Shown piece after piece: positions 30,970 through 42,894 of a stretch of 64,000 nucleotides of DNA. Where the stretch lies: NCBI RefSeq assembly GCF_024713975.1, contig NC_091094.1:16959001-17023000 (forward strand). Direction: 5' to 3'. The notes under the pieces are model-generated. The model ran no database searches. It had not been told where the DNA came from and saw only the letters and a program-made list of their open reading frames with translations. Source of the stretch: Paralichthys olivaceus (Eukaryota > Chordata > Actinopteri > Pleuronectiformes > Paralichthyidae). The first letter of the stretch is position 1. The number at the start of each line of letters is the position of its first letter. Made by a program: the position numbers and the translations under genes.

Positions 30970-33170
30970 TAAAACAGACACGAGGGAACTCGATGTTGCA
31001 TTTCTCTTTAATCGAACATTTTTTGACTTGAGTCAACGTGTGTCAATAATAACGAGGGGATACATCTAGAATTCAAAAATATTCAGAAAGAATGATGGAA
31101 ATTGAAAGTCAGAATTCAAAACTGTTGCCTGTATCATCAATAAATATTGGTATATTGCGTAAATAACAATGTCTTTGACAAAAAGCACCATCTATAGATG
31201 CTTTACAGAGGGTTGCTGATGTGACACAAGACATCAAGGCCTGACTGAGAGTCTATAGCTGTTCACATCATATGGGATTGGGCACATTCCCATGTTTACG
31301 GCTTACCACCAGTTTACATCATCAGACAATGCAGTCAGGGCTGATCATGTGAGGGTTGAAAATAGTCTGCACGCAGCCCAAAACAGCACTAACCGTTACA
31401 TTTGGTTAAATTACCTTGAAGCATGTAATCTGAGATTTGACAAATGCACTGTTGGGGATTGTTTTGTTGCAGTAGAGCAGCTGGACACTGAAATTACATT
31501 TCTTACATGTGACAGACACAAAAATGAAAAGAAAAAACCCCTCTTCTATACATTTTGTTGTTTCTTCTCACTAAAATGTTCATATAACACTAAACACAAA
31601 CCAAGCATTGCGCTGCTTATACAGCTATAATCTTTAAAGTGTATCACATATACATCAAACAACATCCTATTGCCACATAACATGCATTCCATGGGTAGAT
31701 AACTGAATTCTGGCTGCTGCTCAGATAAATAGAGCTCTGATAGCAGTATTTGAGGCTCTGTTATTGAGGTTCAGTTTAAAGCAAGATAATCTTAAAACGC
31801 TGTGAGATAATATGCTAACCGTGATCTAGTCACATTTCCTGTGGTGCCCTAAACCCCTTTCTCACAGTATTATAAAATAAAATGTCAGAAGATGAGCATC
31901 TTTTGAGTTGGCTCAGATTTATATCTGCAACAAATCTGGTACAATAACAAGAATTTTAACTACAGGTCAAAATGCAGGTTAATGGGTAAGAGGATAATTT
32001 CTTACCCTACAAGCTTCATATGTATTTAAGGACTAAAATGGAAAATTTGTCTTGTGAATGGCATGTGACCTAAAGAGTCTGACTGGTGTGCCAGACCAGA
32101 CGAATCGGTGGTACTGTAAGACCGGCTCGGGTGACCGAGAGGTTACAGCCTAATCACACACTAATCTCTGATGTTCCAGTTCTGCACTAGGATTAGAAAT
32201 GGGAGGAAAGGATCCCAGACCTGAGCAGGGAGGGGATTAAATGATCAGCACTGGGACAGGGCATCCACTTTTTTTTTCTTCCACTAGTTAGATAGTTAGA
32301 AGACCATGTCATTTTACCGTGTGAAGCATTTAGATGTGTAATTGCAATGGTGAATCTCAAGGATATGTGTGTGATGGAACAACTTCAGGGCTCTGTGCAC
32401 TGACTCCTGCAGCCAGTCTTCAATGGCTCAATAACTACAGATCACTTTTACAGTTTCAGGAAGAAAGCTGCAACCAGCATCACCACAGGCCAAGCAAACA
32501 GCCCATTCCAAACACTCAGGTTTAGAAGCTAGGCAAGACAGTATTTGTTAAAGAAGAGTATGATTAGTCGTTTTTTTAGCTTGGTCACCATGGCCTCACT
32601 GATGCATCAGTGTTATGTCAGTTTAACCAGGCTTTCCCGCTCCTGTCATGGGTCCGTGCCCCGGGACAATAGGCTGCTGCTCCCTCAATCCAGCTATGAA
32701 ACAGAACAGTGATGCAATTTCCAACCTCCTCCGTACACACAGGATACTGGAGGGGCTTCTACAAGCACAGCAGTCATAGTAAACTTCATCCACTAGAGTT
32801 GCAACAAAGTCTAAGTAATCCAGGCTCCAGGAACACAGATGGTGGATCTGATCTGGGTCACAGAACTTCTGAAATGTGAGGTGTAACCATCGCAAAGAGA
32901 TGTCAGTCTGTAGCTTCATCCCACCAACCTGTTTTTGCACCAACGTGTATGACTGAAGAGAATAAGCTTAGCAGTCACTGAAGACTCATCTATTTAGGCC
33001 CAGTTTGTCTAATGGATTTGTCTGAATATTACATGGTCTCATTGGAACTGATGACTGTCATCATGACATACATTGTGTGCAAGGTCAGGTCAGTAAAAAA
33101 GCTGTGGCCTAGTGATGAATTATAATTGAAATGAAAATTAAAGCAATGGTCGGTAATCCTGGAAAAGTTA
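30970..33170. other. Gene-free interval upstream of ip6k2
   Basis: No exon with family resemblance was seen. A minus-strand open frame at 32623-32943 was looked at and has no recognisable domain. Confidence 0.4.
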
Positions 33171-33174
33171 GCAA

Positions 33175-33500
33175 GAGCTTGCTACACAGAGAAAAGGAGC
33201 CAGAGCCTTCTGCTATCAAGCTTCTCTCCTGTGGAATCATCTCCCAGTTTCTCTGTCAAATATTTTCTTTTGCATTAATACTTTAAACATTGATACATCT
33301 CTCCATTAATATAAGACTCTGTAACTCTGTTACAAGCAGCATCTATTGCACCTCTGCCTGTCCTGGGAGAGCGACCCCTCATATGTGTCTCTCTCTGATT
33401 TGTTTCCTTGCTAAAAACATTTATTTTGATAATTTTTCCTCCCTCAAATCGAGGGTTAAAGGCAGAGAATGTTGCACCATGTAAAGCCCAATCTGGCAAA
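33175..33500. repeat. Dispersed fish repeat fragment (retroposon 3' region-like)
   Basis: Blocks such as 'gagccagagccttctgctat', 'ctcctgtggaatcatctccc' and 'ttgcacctctgcctgtcctg', ending near 'gcaccatgtaaagccc', occur in the order seen in a very common fish repeat derived from a retroposon 3' end. The recognition is from memory; no family name is asserted. Confidence 0.45.
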
Positions 33501-33540
33501 TTGTGATTTGAGAATATTGCAGGATTTAAGAAAGTGTTAA

Positions 33541-33840
33541 AGGTTCAGTGTGTAGAACTTTGCGATGTCTAGTGTTGAAATTGCATGTTACAGCTGAACA
33601 CCCATCACCTCACCCTTTCCTTCCAAACATGAAAAAGAACCTGTGGTAGCTTCAGTTGTCATAAAAACACAAAAGGTGTTTAGTTTGTCCAGTCTGGACT
33701 AATGTAAAATTGGCGGCCTCCGTAGAGATGTCCCCTCAAAGTAATTTAGAGGAAATAAACTAGTGAAAACATCATGAGGATTATTCTACATTAAATTTCT
33801 GCCAATAGATCCTTTCACCTAAATCTTACACACTGGACCT
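33541..33840. mobile_element. Complete 300-bp MITE with TTAA flanks
   Basis: The element begins 'aggttcagtgtgta' and ends 'tacacactggacct', which are inverted repeats matching at 13 of 14 bases, and it is bounded on both sides by TTAA (33537-33540 and 33841-33844). TTAA duplication is the hallmark of piggyBac-type transposases, so a non-autonomous piggyBac-like element is the simplest reading. There is no coding capacity. A second, decayed copy lies at the left window edge. Confidence 0.85.
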
Positions 33841-33844
33841 TTAA

Positions 33845-36800
33845 GAAAGTAAAGCAATTGAAAGCACTGACTATGTCCTGATGACACAGAACTGGGGAAT
33901 CAAAATCTTGTGCTGTGAAGGCAGGGGCACATGTGAGGGATGAATTCATAACTATAATATTCAACAAACTTGACAACCCACTTTTTAGTGCCTTCTTAAG
34001 CCCTCCCCCTCATTCCCAGACACGTGAGGAAGTGGAACATGGTTGCATAGAAAAACGTGTGGGGGAAGGGCCCATATGTGCCTTCATTTAGGCAGCGGTC
34101 CACTCTAGTAAATATGAGCGTGTTGATAGTGATGAGTGTTGTTGGCACTGCCAAGTCAAGGACACGCTTGTTTACAACTGTCATCCCCAGCTCCTCATAT
34201 CACTCCTTCTGCCCTTCCATTTGTCTAAGGTGGAAAAATAAAAGCACACACAACAACACAATAACACACACATTGCAGTTAAACTTTTTTTTTTTAACTT
34301 ACAATAAATATACTTGTAACATGAGAAAATGCCAGTTACTCAGTTTCTCTTCCTTCCTGATTTCTCCTCAAATAAGCCTCAGTATCTTGAATGAAGACAA
34401 AACAATGGTAAACGTATTAAGAAAACTGCACTTGATTATATTATTATATAGATAATTTGTACAACAACAACAAATATGTTTTGAGATTCATTCTGAGTTC
34501 CTGGATATCAATGAGGATGTTCAGTGGAAGCAAATAAAATCATAAAACGTGACTCGGGGGTAATATAGAGGGAGTAAATATCCAATCACAAGTCCTCTTT
34601 TGATTCCCGGTATTTCACCTGTTAATATTAAAACGTGAGCGTTGGCAATACACCTGATTATAGCAGGAAGTAAGGGTTTACCAGATGCACGTTTTTGGAT
34701 GGATTGTTTACACAAGGAGGGGTTATCAGAGGCAGAGGCTTGAGGGAAAAATAGATTATACACTGTATAATAACACTGGGAGTATATTTCTATCAAAATA
34801 ATCATTTAGATGCAAATGGGTTTTGAACATTACTCAAGTGTGTTTCCCTAAAATAATATGTGATATAATAATAGTGAAAGGTGTCTATTATGTACATATT
34901 CTATACTACCTCATGTTTAAGGAAAGCCCCTCACAAGTGTCAGAAATGCTGTCACCAGATGACTCGACACCAGAAGATTGCAGCCTCCTTAGCAGAGAGA
35001 ATACCATGCTATCAGCCTGAACCCTTCGGTTTGTCAGTGCACAACCAGCCAGACCCTGACCCACTTTGAAGAAAGCAGTTTCTCTTTGAGTCTGCAGAGA
35101 GGGAGTGCCTGGTTGAAGGTGGGGGCCCTCAGACTTTCTGTTTGTAAACAGACGTGTCACAGAGACAAAGACAAAGAGGTGTGTAGGGTTATTCAGGAGA
35201 AATGACGAGTGTTGTGTGCAAGCGTGAGAGCCATCAAATTTCAGGGAATGTCACTGTTAATGTTATTGTCTGTTGCGTGGCCCAAACCTCACATATTTGT
35301 ATTGAAACATGTTGAACTGCCTCACTGTTATTCCTCACTTTCTGAACACAGCAGATCAATCCCAGTTCTGCACATCACCATGGGAACTGTCTCAAGAGGA
35401 CAAGATGCTCGTGTGAGCTGTGTGGGCAGAGATACTCAAGCTTTTACTGGGTTGTGGTGAGTTAGGCGAGGATGCAAAGCGGTTTAAAAAAGTAGAGTCA
35501 TTTTTTTCCCAGAAACAAATGTAATGCTAGCAAAGAATTTTCAGCTGTGTCACTTACTAATAAAGCAGATGGCCCATCTTTCAAACCTACCTAGTTTGGT
35601 CTGGACCTTCACACTCTTCAGTTTAGTCCAAACCAAAATAGCAGGTGCCTTAGACAACAGCCGGGACAACAGACCAAAATTTAGTTCAGACAAATGAGGT
35701 AATCTTGATTGAACCGTGGTTTTATAAACTTTTTTGCATTATTCAGACTTTCAGATCAATTGCAGTAAGGTTAGACAGTAAGAAAAAGAGGCAGAAACAG
35801 TTCTCAGAATTGCTTGTGGCCTTTGTGTTCGACAATGTTACGTTTGAATGACATGGACATTCATTTTGCTGGTAGTAATACCATAATAATATTACAGTGG
35901 CAACGAAATTAACAAATATAAAAGGTTCTTTCCATTCAAATGGAGACTACATTTTTCTTAACATTATTTTATTATTATTATTTTTATTTTATTTTAAGTT
36001 AGTGAACACAAACTCCTGTCTACCAAATAATCAATCTTGACATTAGGGTATATATAGTCTGTGTTGCTTTTATCTGGTGACCTCTTACAGCTCTACAAAC
36101 ACTTGTTTCACACCCACACTCTGCCAATGAAGCCACAACCCTCCCTAGCTTTACCCTTTATCCTGACCTCCATGACAAGAGGGATGCTTTACATATTAAT
36201 ACTGGCTCTCATTTCCACTAAGACCTGGAAACTTGATTGGGTTACATTCCATGTCACGCGTCTGAGTGACCAGGTCCTACAGTCTGCTTGCGGCATTTGG
36301 GTCCTTTCCAAGCCACCCCACCAAGTCTGACACTCACAGCCCTGCCCCCTCCTGCTGCCCCACATCCTTGTCTGGCTTACTGTCACGTGCATCCTGGCAA
36401 AGTGTGGCACAGAATCGATGACTCATTGTGTCTATAGCTACTGCAACTTTTTCGCATTTCACTCATTTTGTCCACTATTCTGTAAACTCTTCATCATTCT
36501 GTAATTATGTGCAGCATCTAACTGAAAATGTAAAACATAAGGAATGTGAGAAATTTGTTTTAATGGAAAAAAAGTGAAATTTTCGAGATCTGACTGCACA
36601 TTCTCTTGCTTTTTGAATGACTCGCCAAAAGGTTAAAAAATCCTTTTTTGTAGTAGATATAAAAATCTGTCTATGACTTTGTTGCTATACACAGAGGTCT
36701 TAGATTTTCAGATTATGGTTTGTTTTAATCACACAAAGTGCTCTGCACCACAGTAATCCTTATTCTGTGACTTCTCACTGTAACCACAGTCAAACTATCT

Positions 36801-37752
36801 GTCAACACCTTCCCTGTTTAAGGGAGGGCTGCAGTGCTCACGTGGTTTCATGGGAACAACAGAGACACACATGCACACGCACAGACAGGCTGCATAAATT
36901 AAAGCAAGATGTGAACTCAAAATTCCCATCACACGCAAACACAGCAAAACAAGGCCTGACTTCAGCATTCCTCATTCCTGGAAAGGAATAAATAAACTTT
37001 TTTTCCCCCTCATTGACATGCGGATCAAATAAATGCGAATGAACATCGAGTACTAGCACTGCGGTCATTAGTTTAAAGCCAAGGACTGGCTTCTGCACTC
37101 AAGTCAACACAGCAAAACTTACCAGGCCTTGTGCAGAATAAAACACACAATACAAAGTTTGGTTTTATGGTGCAAGAATGAGCACTTCCTCTGCTTATTA
37201 ACAAAGTGATTTCCATGATTTTACAACTTTGTGGTGGATTCAAAACAAACTGACCTAATAGAGTAGAATCCTGCCTGAAATCTTTGGTGGGTGGAGCCTC
37301 TTTGGAAAATGAAAACAACATTTCTAACCTCATAGCTTGCACCAGAGAAACATGAGCTGCCTCATCTCTGGTATGTTCTCCTCAGCTTCCTCAAAATCTG
37401 CAGTTTTGATGACAGCAACAGAGAGGTGTAAATTCTTTCATTTCACAAGCAGATGCAGTCCACTTTGAAACGGAGAAAGTGATGGAATAGATCCATCTGA
37501 ACTGTTGTAACTACTTGTGTCTGTGCAGTCCTCGTAGCTTCTGCACTTCTCCCTGGAGCTTATTGTACATTAACAAGTTCCATATGAGCCAAGTATGCAA
37601 AGAAAAAAGTAATAAACAAATCCACTCCTTCTGCTCTCCACGTGCTCCACAGGAAGTCACGTGGCACCAACGACTGCCAAAGTCTAGCACCATAATATTT
37701 TGACTTTCCTGTGTGAGCGCACACATGCAACCACTCAACCACCCCCCCACCC
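33845..37752. other. Gene-free interval
   Basis: No supported exon, RNA gene or transposon end. AT-rich tracts occur (for example around 35960-36000). Confidence 0.4.
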
Positions 37753-37757
37753 GCACA

Positions 37758-37823
<66 letters not shown>
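37753..37823. repeat. (CA)n microsatellite
   Basis: About 70 bases of CA dinucleotides with two 'ccac' interruptions at the left end. On the minus strand it makes a Cys-Val repeat frame that is not a gene. Confidence 0.97.
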
Positions 37824-37825
<2 letters not shown>

Positions 37826-39195
37826 GTCTGTCTGATTTCAGACCTGTGCACACAGAAGATTCAGCCAAAAACAAACAAAGCAGGGAGACATACCATTCAA
37901 GGACTTCCACGAAAGTGAAGTTCATTGGGTCACATTGGAAGTAGTCGTGGTTAAAACTTTCAGCTCTAGTCTAAAGCGTCTTTAAATTTGCTCTTTTAAA
38001 ATGTTTGCAACCCTAAAGACAGTTCAACAGAGTGGGAAGTGGATGATTTGTTGTGTTTAAACTAGGACAAAGAGAAGACCTGCTTGTTCCTGCAAATCAA
38101 ATTAATGAGTAGCAGATGAAATGCTGACTTTGTGTTTTTTTGTTTCTGGTGGCGAGAAGTGGAACTAAACTTCTTTTTGGATACAAAGATCATTAACATG
38201 AATGCCCTGACCTTTGTGTGCAGAGATCTTGCTGTCAAATACAATCTGTCATTCACTGGTTTCAAAAAAGAAGCTACAAACTGCGTAAACATCATCTGTC
38301 ATAAAAGTCAGGAATTATGACACCTCCCCACTTGGCTGAGCACAGAGAGTGAGTTTTTGTTTTCCATCTGCGCAACAGGGATTTTTGCAGTTGCTCTCAC
38401 AAATGTGTGGGATTTGTTTGCATGTGAGTGTGTGAGGGCATGTGTGTGCATGCCTGATGTAAAAATGTGTATTTGAGAGAGAGAGGAGAGGGGGTAAGTG
38501 CAGGTGACCATTGTATTAGGTAACGGTTCAGTGAAGACAATCTGACTTGTTTTTAAATCTCGTAACATTATATATTGACACAGAGGACAGACTGTGCGGA
38601 GAGGTGCGCAGGGGTGGGGGTGGGGGGGGGCTGCATTAGTTAATGCATGTAGTGCATAGTTTGGTGATGAAACAGTTGGGTAGTAATGAATTACATGTAA
38701 TGGTGTTTATGTCATAAAATTAGAAGATTAGAAAAACAAGTAATTATATAAATTATTGGATTATGGGGACATTTTCATTGATTACATGACAAATTTTTTA
38801 CAATGTCTATAATGTGTATGTTTACATAATAAGATTTTTCCCATGATAACCAATGATAAGCATGTTAAATATACAGGATTTCTTAAACCTCTTTCAAACA
38901 AAAATAATTGGGTATACACAGGTTTTTTTGCCAGTTGAAGTGTGCCAATGTTTCTTCCCCCTGGTGCATCATGTTCGATGTCACAAATGCACCAAAAACT
39001 GAGGCACTCTCACTTCACTGTCTTGCCAAATTAGCGCATTCACTCAGGTGTCATGTTTCCATCACTGCTAATCTGAGGCAGAGTCGACTGAAACTGGTTT
39101 TGACACACATCTCTAGATGCAACTTGTCACATCCTCAGTGATGTAACCTGGCGTCAATAGGTGTTTCGGTTCTGATTTCGGTTTGGGTGATTAGC
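37824..39195. other. No gene recognised
   Basis: Includes a short G-rich stretch at 38608-38630. No coding or mobile feature could be supported. Confidence 0.4.
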
Positions 39196-39199
39196 CCCT

Positions 39200-40010
39200 A
39201 GCTTGTATCTAAGTAGCCTCTTCCTGGTGGCTCTCCTGTTGTGCAGCCTCTGATTCCTAGGGTATTGAATGCCTTACGTGACTGGCCTGTGAAGCCTCTG
39301 CATCCAAGGAACAGTCAACTCCAGCAGGACCACCTGCTTTCCTCTGCATTCCACCTCTGCTAACTTCATCAACATGTTCATGACCAAAACAAACAATATC
39401 ACAAGATGGTACACCCAGTGATTATACCCTTCTCCAGTCTTTGTGATGCGGATGTTATTGTTCCAGAGGTGACTCTCAAGCTGAAGCAGTTGTAGTAGTC
39501 CAGGATGAGGTCCCTGATCTTGCCTGGAACATGGGGTTTAGTGAGGTCTCTACCAGCTTGCGTGGGATTGATCTGTAGACATTGGCAAGGTCATGCCAAG
39601 GGACTGCCAGGTCTCCCTTGCCTTCTTGTGCCTCCCAAACCAGCTGGGTAACAGAGGTGTCAGTATATGATTTCATATTGAAGCTCATCGTCAGGAGCTT
39701 CTGCATCCCCCCTTGCTGTAGCTTCCAGGACTAGGTTTACATCCTCATCAAACTGGAGCCACTCTCACTCCCTGATGGCAACAGGCCACTTAACTCTGCG
39801 ATGTTCTGATTGCCCGACTTTGGGTGGAACTGGAGGAGTCTGGAGGGTCTGGGCACTGTGGGTTGCCTCTGGGCCTGGCTGCTCCTGTGCCTCACCTTCT
39901 GTTGGACCTGTGCGTTTCACCACCTGCTCCCCAGTTAGGCATTTCATTTTGGCCTGGTGGATCTTCAGGCCACGCTGGCTGATTGTATCCATTCCCATTG
40001 CACACAAAAA
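39200..40010 (-). pseudogene. Degraded non-LTR retrotransposon reverse transcriptase
   Basis: Read on the minus strand, the segment first gives 'RGLKIHQAKMKCLTGEQV' (about 40000-39930), a block found N-terminal to the reverse transcriptase in a fish LINE group often annotated as SLACS-like. It then gives 'WHDLANVYRSIPRKLVE' (about 39600), which corresponds to the first reverse-transcriptase aspartate region, and after a frame change a 'GCTI...MNMLMKLAEVECRG' type block (about 39430-39340). The frame is broken several times, the YxDD catalytic motif is not found, and the 3' part is missing. It is a dead fragment. Confidence 0.7.
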
Positions 40011-40014
40011 AATC

Positions 40015-42455
40015 CAGATATTAGCAGATGTTAGTTGATCTTTTGACCGGTGGAAAATGGGCTTTGTAGAATACATATTGTATACCTGTAGTTTCTGCCA
40101 GTGCTGTTTTTGTAAAGTTAATTCAATTTGAACAAACATAAACACTGAAAAAATTGTGTGGAACTCAAACCTTGCATACGTTTTTTTTTTTATAAAGTAC
40201 ATTATTTTCATTGCAGTAATCCAAAAGTATTCTGATATGATTACTTTGCACAGTAATTCAATTGACTAATTACAAAACTTGCCATGTGATTTTTATTCAG
40301 TAACCGACTACATTTTAAAGTAAACTGACCCAACCCTGTGAAACACACATTTTTCTATAGTCTTTGACAATCGGCTCCTCAGATGTTGCTGTTCTGTGTT
40401 TAGTTCTCAAGTTTCAGATGTTTGAGTTTCTTAACATTTTCTCTTTGTGCTTCTGTTTGTTTGGTGAGTGGGGTCAGTGTTTCAGAGCCCTACAGCCAAA
40501 AACAACTATGATAATTTAACTTTGACCTAAATAAATGAAAAAGGAACAAAAACAAAGAAAGAAAAAAGAGATACAACATACTGTGAAAGAATATTATCTC
40601 CTGCAAGTGTCAAGTCCATGCATCTTATCTTACACCAGTACAGCTGTATGGACTGAACCTCTGGTCTAAGCCAAACAGCTTTATCGCTGCACTCAGTGTT
40701 TTACAAATGAAATTGTGTTGCATACACATATGTTGGCCTGCCATGTCGTCATGAGGATGCCTCAGCTATCAATATGGTACCAGCTTAGATAAAACCATAG
40801 CATCACTCCAGTTGTATTTGTTTCTATACCATGGCCAGTGAGTGCTTCAATACCACTTGTGAAATCATTAGTGCTATCATGATGAGAAACCATCAATATC
40901 ACACAGACAAGAGTGCTTAAGACCAGGACGCTATTGACCCTGCTGCTGTATTCACTCTCTGTCCTGAGAAAGTAGATGTTCGTCAATAACAACAGGTCAG
41001 GTCAGCGTAGTAGCTGAGTTTGATTCTGAACGATATGAATGATAAACCTACCAACATCTGTACCAGCTGTTCCGTAATGAAGTCCACAATGAACTACTTT
41101 GCAAACTGTCCAGATAGTTTTGTTGACTTTGAGCGAGTTGCTGCAGATTTTGCTAACATCAGCATCCATTTGAAAATGCCACCCAAGAGTTTCCTGCTGC
41201 GAGTTTCAGTGGAGCTCTCTGGGTTCACGTGTTCCCAATGCTGCTGACAAGAAAGAGTTATAGCTGAGCGCTCAGAGTGCTATCATGCATTCCCCAAACT
41301 GCCATTTCTGAAAACTCAGATGGACTTCCGGGTATGACATTACTTAGAATTTCTACTGAGTATGTGGATTTGATCCAGAGCTGCATGTTTACACGTTCAC
41401 ATCAGGGTTTCAGAGTTTAATGAGGGATCCCAGTTAATGTAAATTTGTTGAAGTACTTGAGCACCTACATTATCCAACACTCTATTTTTGCTTACTCTTC
41501 TTTTATACTTATAATAAGAAGGATAGTTTGGTGTTGCCAAGTCTTGACTCCAGACATTAATAATACAATGAAATGCATAGTGATCTATGCAAATATTTAC
41601 CTTTCTGAGCTAACTAAGCTTCTCTGAGGAAGGTGGACAGACGGGCACAGAACCCAGAGTAGTTTGTGAAGTTTAACTGATTTCAGAACTAAGGTCAAAT
41701 AAGCAAGAGCTGTAAAACAGAGGTCGAGCACACAAATCCATATGAAGGAATATTACAGCTGGGTTTCAACGTTAGACTGTAAAAAATGTTTTGGATCTAC
41801 TTTCCACTTTTTAACATGAGATTAGACTATAAAGAACATTTTTACTCAATCTTCAATCTCCTTCCTGTATTTTTGTTAAAAACGTTCAGGAAGTCTTCAA
41901 GATAAATATAAAAAATGTATCTGGCATAACTTAAGATATCAGTAGTGGATGCTGCTCTGGTACTGTAGTATTACACAGAGTTTATTTTCCCAGAACAAAC
42001 CTGGAAGTGCTGACTCAAAGTGTAGAGCCTAACTTCCCTTCAGCACGAGTCATGCTTTACAAATTAAAACTGGCTCTGTTCAGGACACAGTTATAAAGTT
42101 AGAAATGAGTGGCACTTAGCATCAGTAAAAAATACGGGTTTCTAAAAATGTGAAACAACACACCAACCTTTTATTCACATGTCACAATCCTCCCAATTTC
42201 CCACGTTTCAGTCCAACTGCAAACAGTGTATTGATCAGTTAGGCATTAGGCTGGTTCTTTTGGATCAATCTGTGAGGAACATCCCTGAAGCGGTTTAATT
42301 GATTAGTAAAATTGTGACGTGTGTTTTGTGACACATTGCTCTGGGTGTGTTTCAATGTGACATTGTCAAATGGTAGTTGCACAAGTTACTGTCACTTTGA
42401 AAACAGGATGATTAAGCCTCTATATTTATAAAAATCCATTGAAAATAAATACAAA
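40015..42455. other. Gene-free interval
   Basis: No coding exon with family resemblance, RNA gene or transposon end was recognised. Confidence 0.4.
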
Positions 42456-42459
42456 TAAA

Positions 42460-42890
42460 GCAAATAATGATGGCGGACATGACTGCTTCCTAAAGTGAAG
42501 CCCAAGCATTTTGATAGCCACCTGGTGGCTAGTAGCAGTATAAGCTATAAACCCTCCCTCCTCCATGTTAGTGGATGGTACATGGAGTTAACTAAAAAGT
42601 AAAAATGTACATGTAAAATACAGTTTTCTCGAAAATGGTTTCTGTAATTTGTAAGTAGTCCCAACTGCTTATTTTTCTGTTAAGTTTGGTTTTAATGTGA
42701 AGCTATAAAAACAGGTAGAAACTTTATGATTGACAGCTCACACTGACTCGTGATTGGTCGAGCATGTGTAGTGGCAGGACCTCACTACCGCAGCTCCATC
42801 CATTGATCACTATCGCACAGAAACTGGCTACTACTTTATGTGCAAGATGGCTGTGTTCGTATCCAGGATATTTTTGCTTAATTTCTGGAT
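42460..42890. repeat. Possible dispersed repeat copy
   Basis: The blocks 'ctgcttcctaaagtgaagcc' and 'gccacctggtggctagtagc' and, further on, 'gcaagatggctgtgttcgta' are reminiscent of a common non-autonomous element in fish genomes. No terminal repeats or target duplication were identified, so this is tentative. Confidence 0.35.
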
Positions 42891-42894
42891 TGTG

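Noticed and set aside
32623-32943. 106-codon minus-strand frame, considered as a possible gene
   Set aside because: No domain, no splice context and no resemblance to a known family was found.
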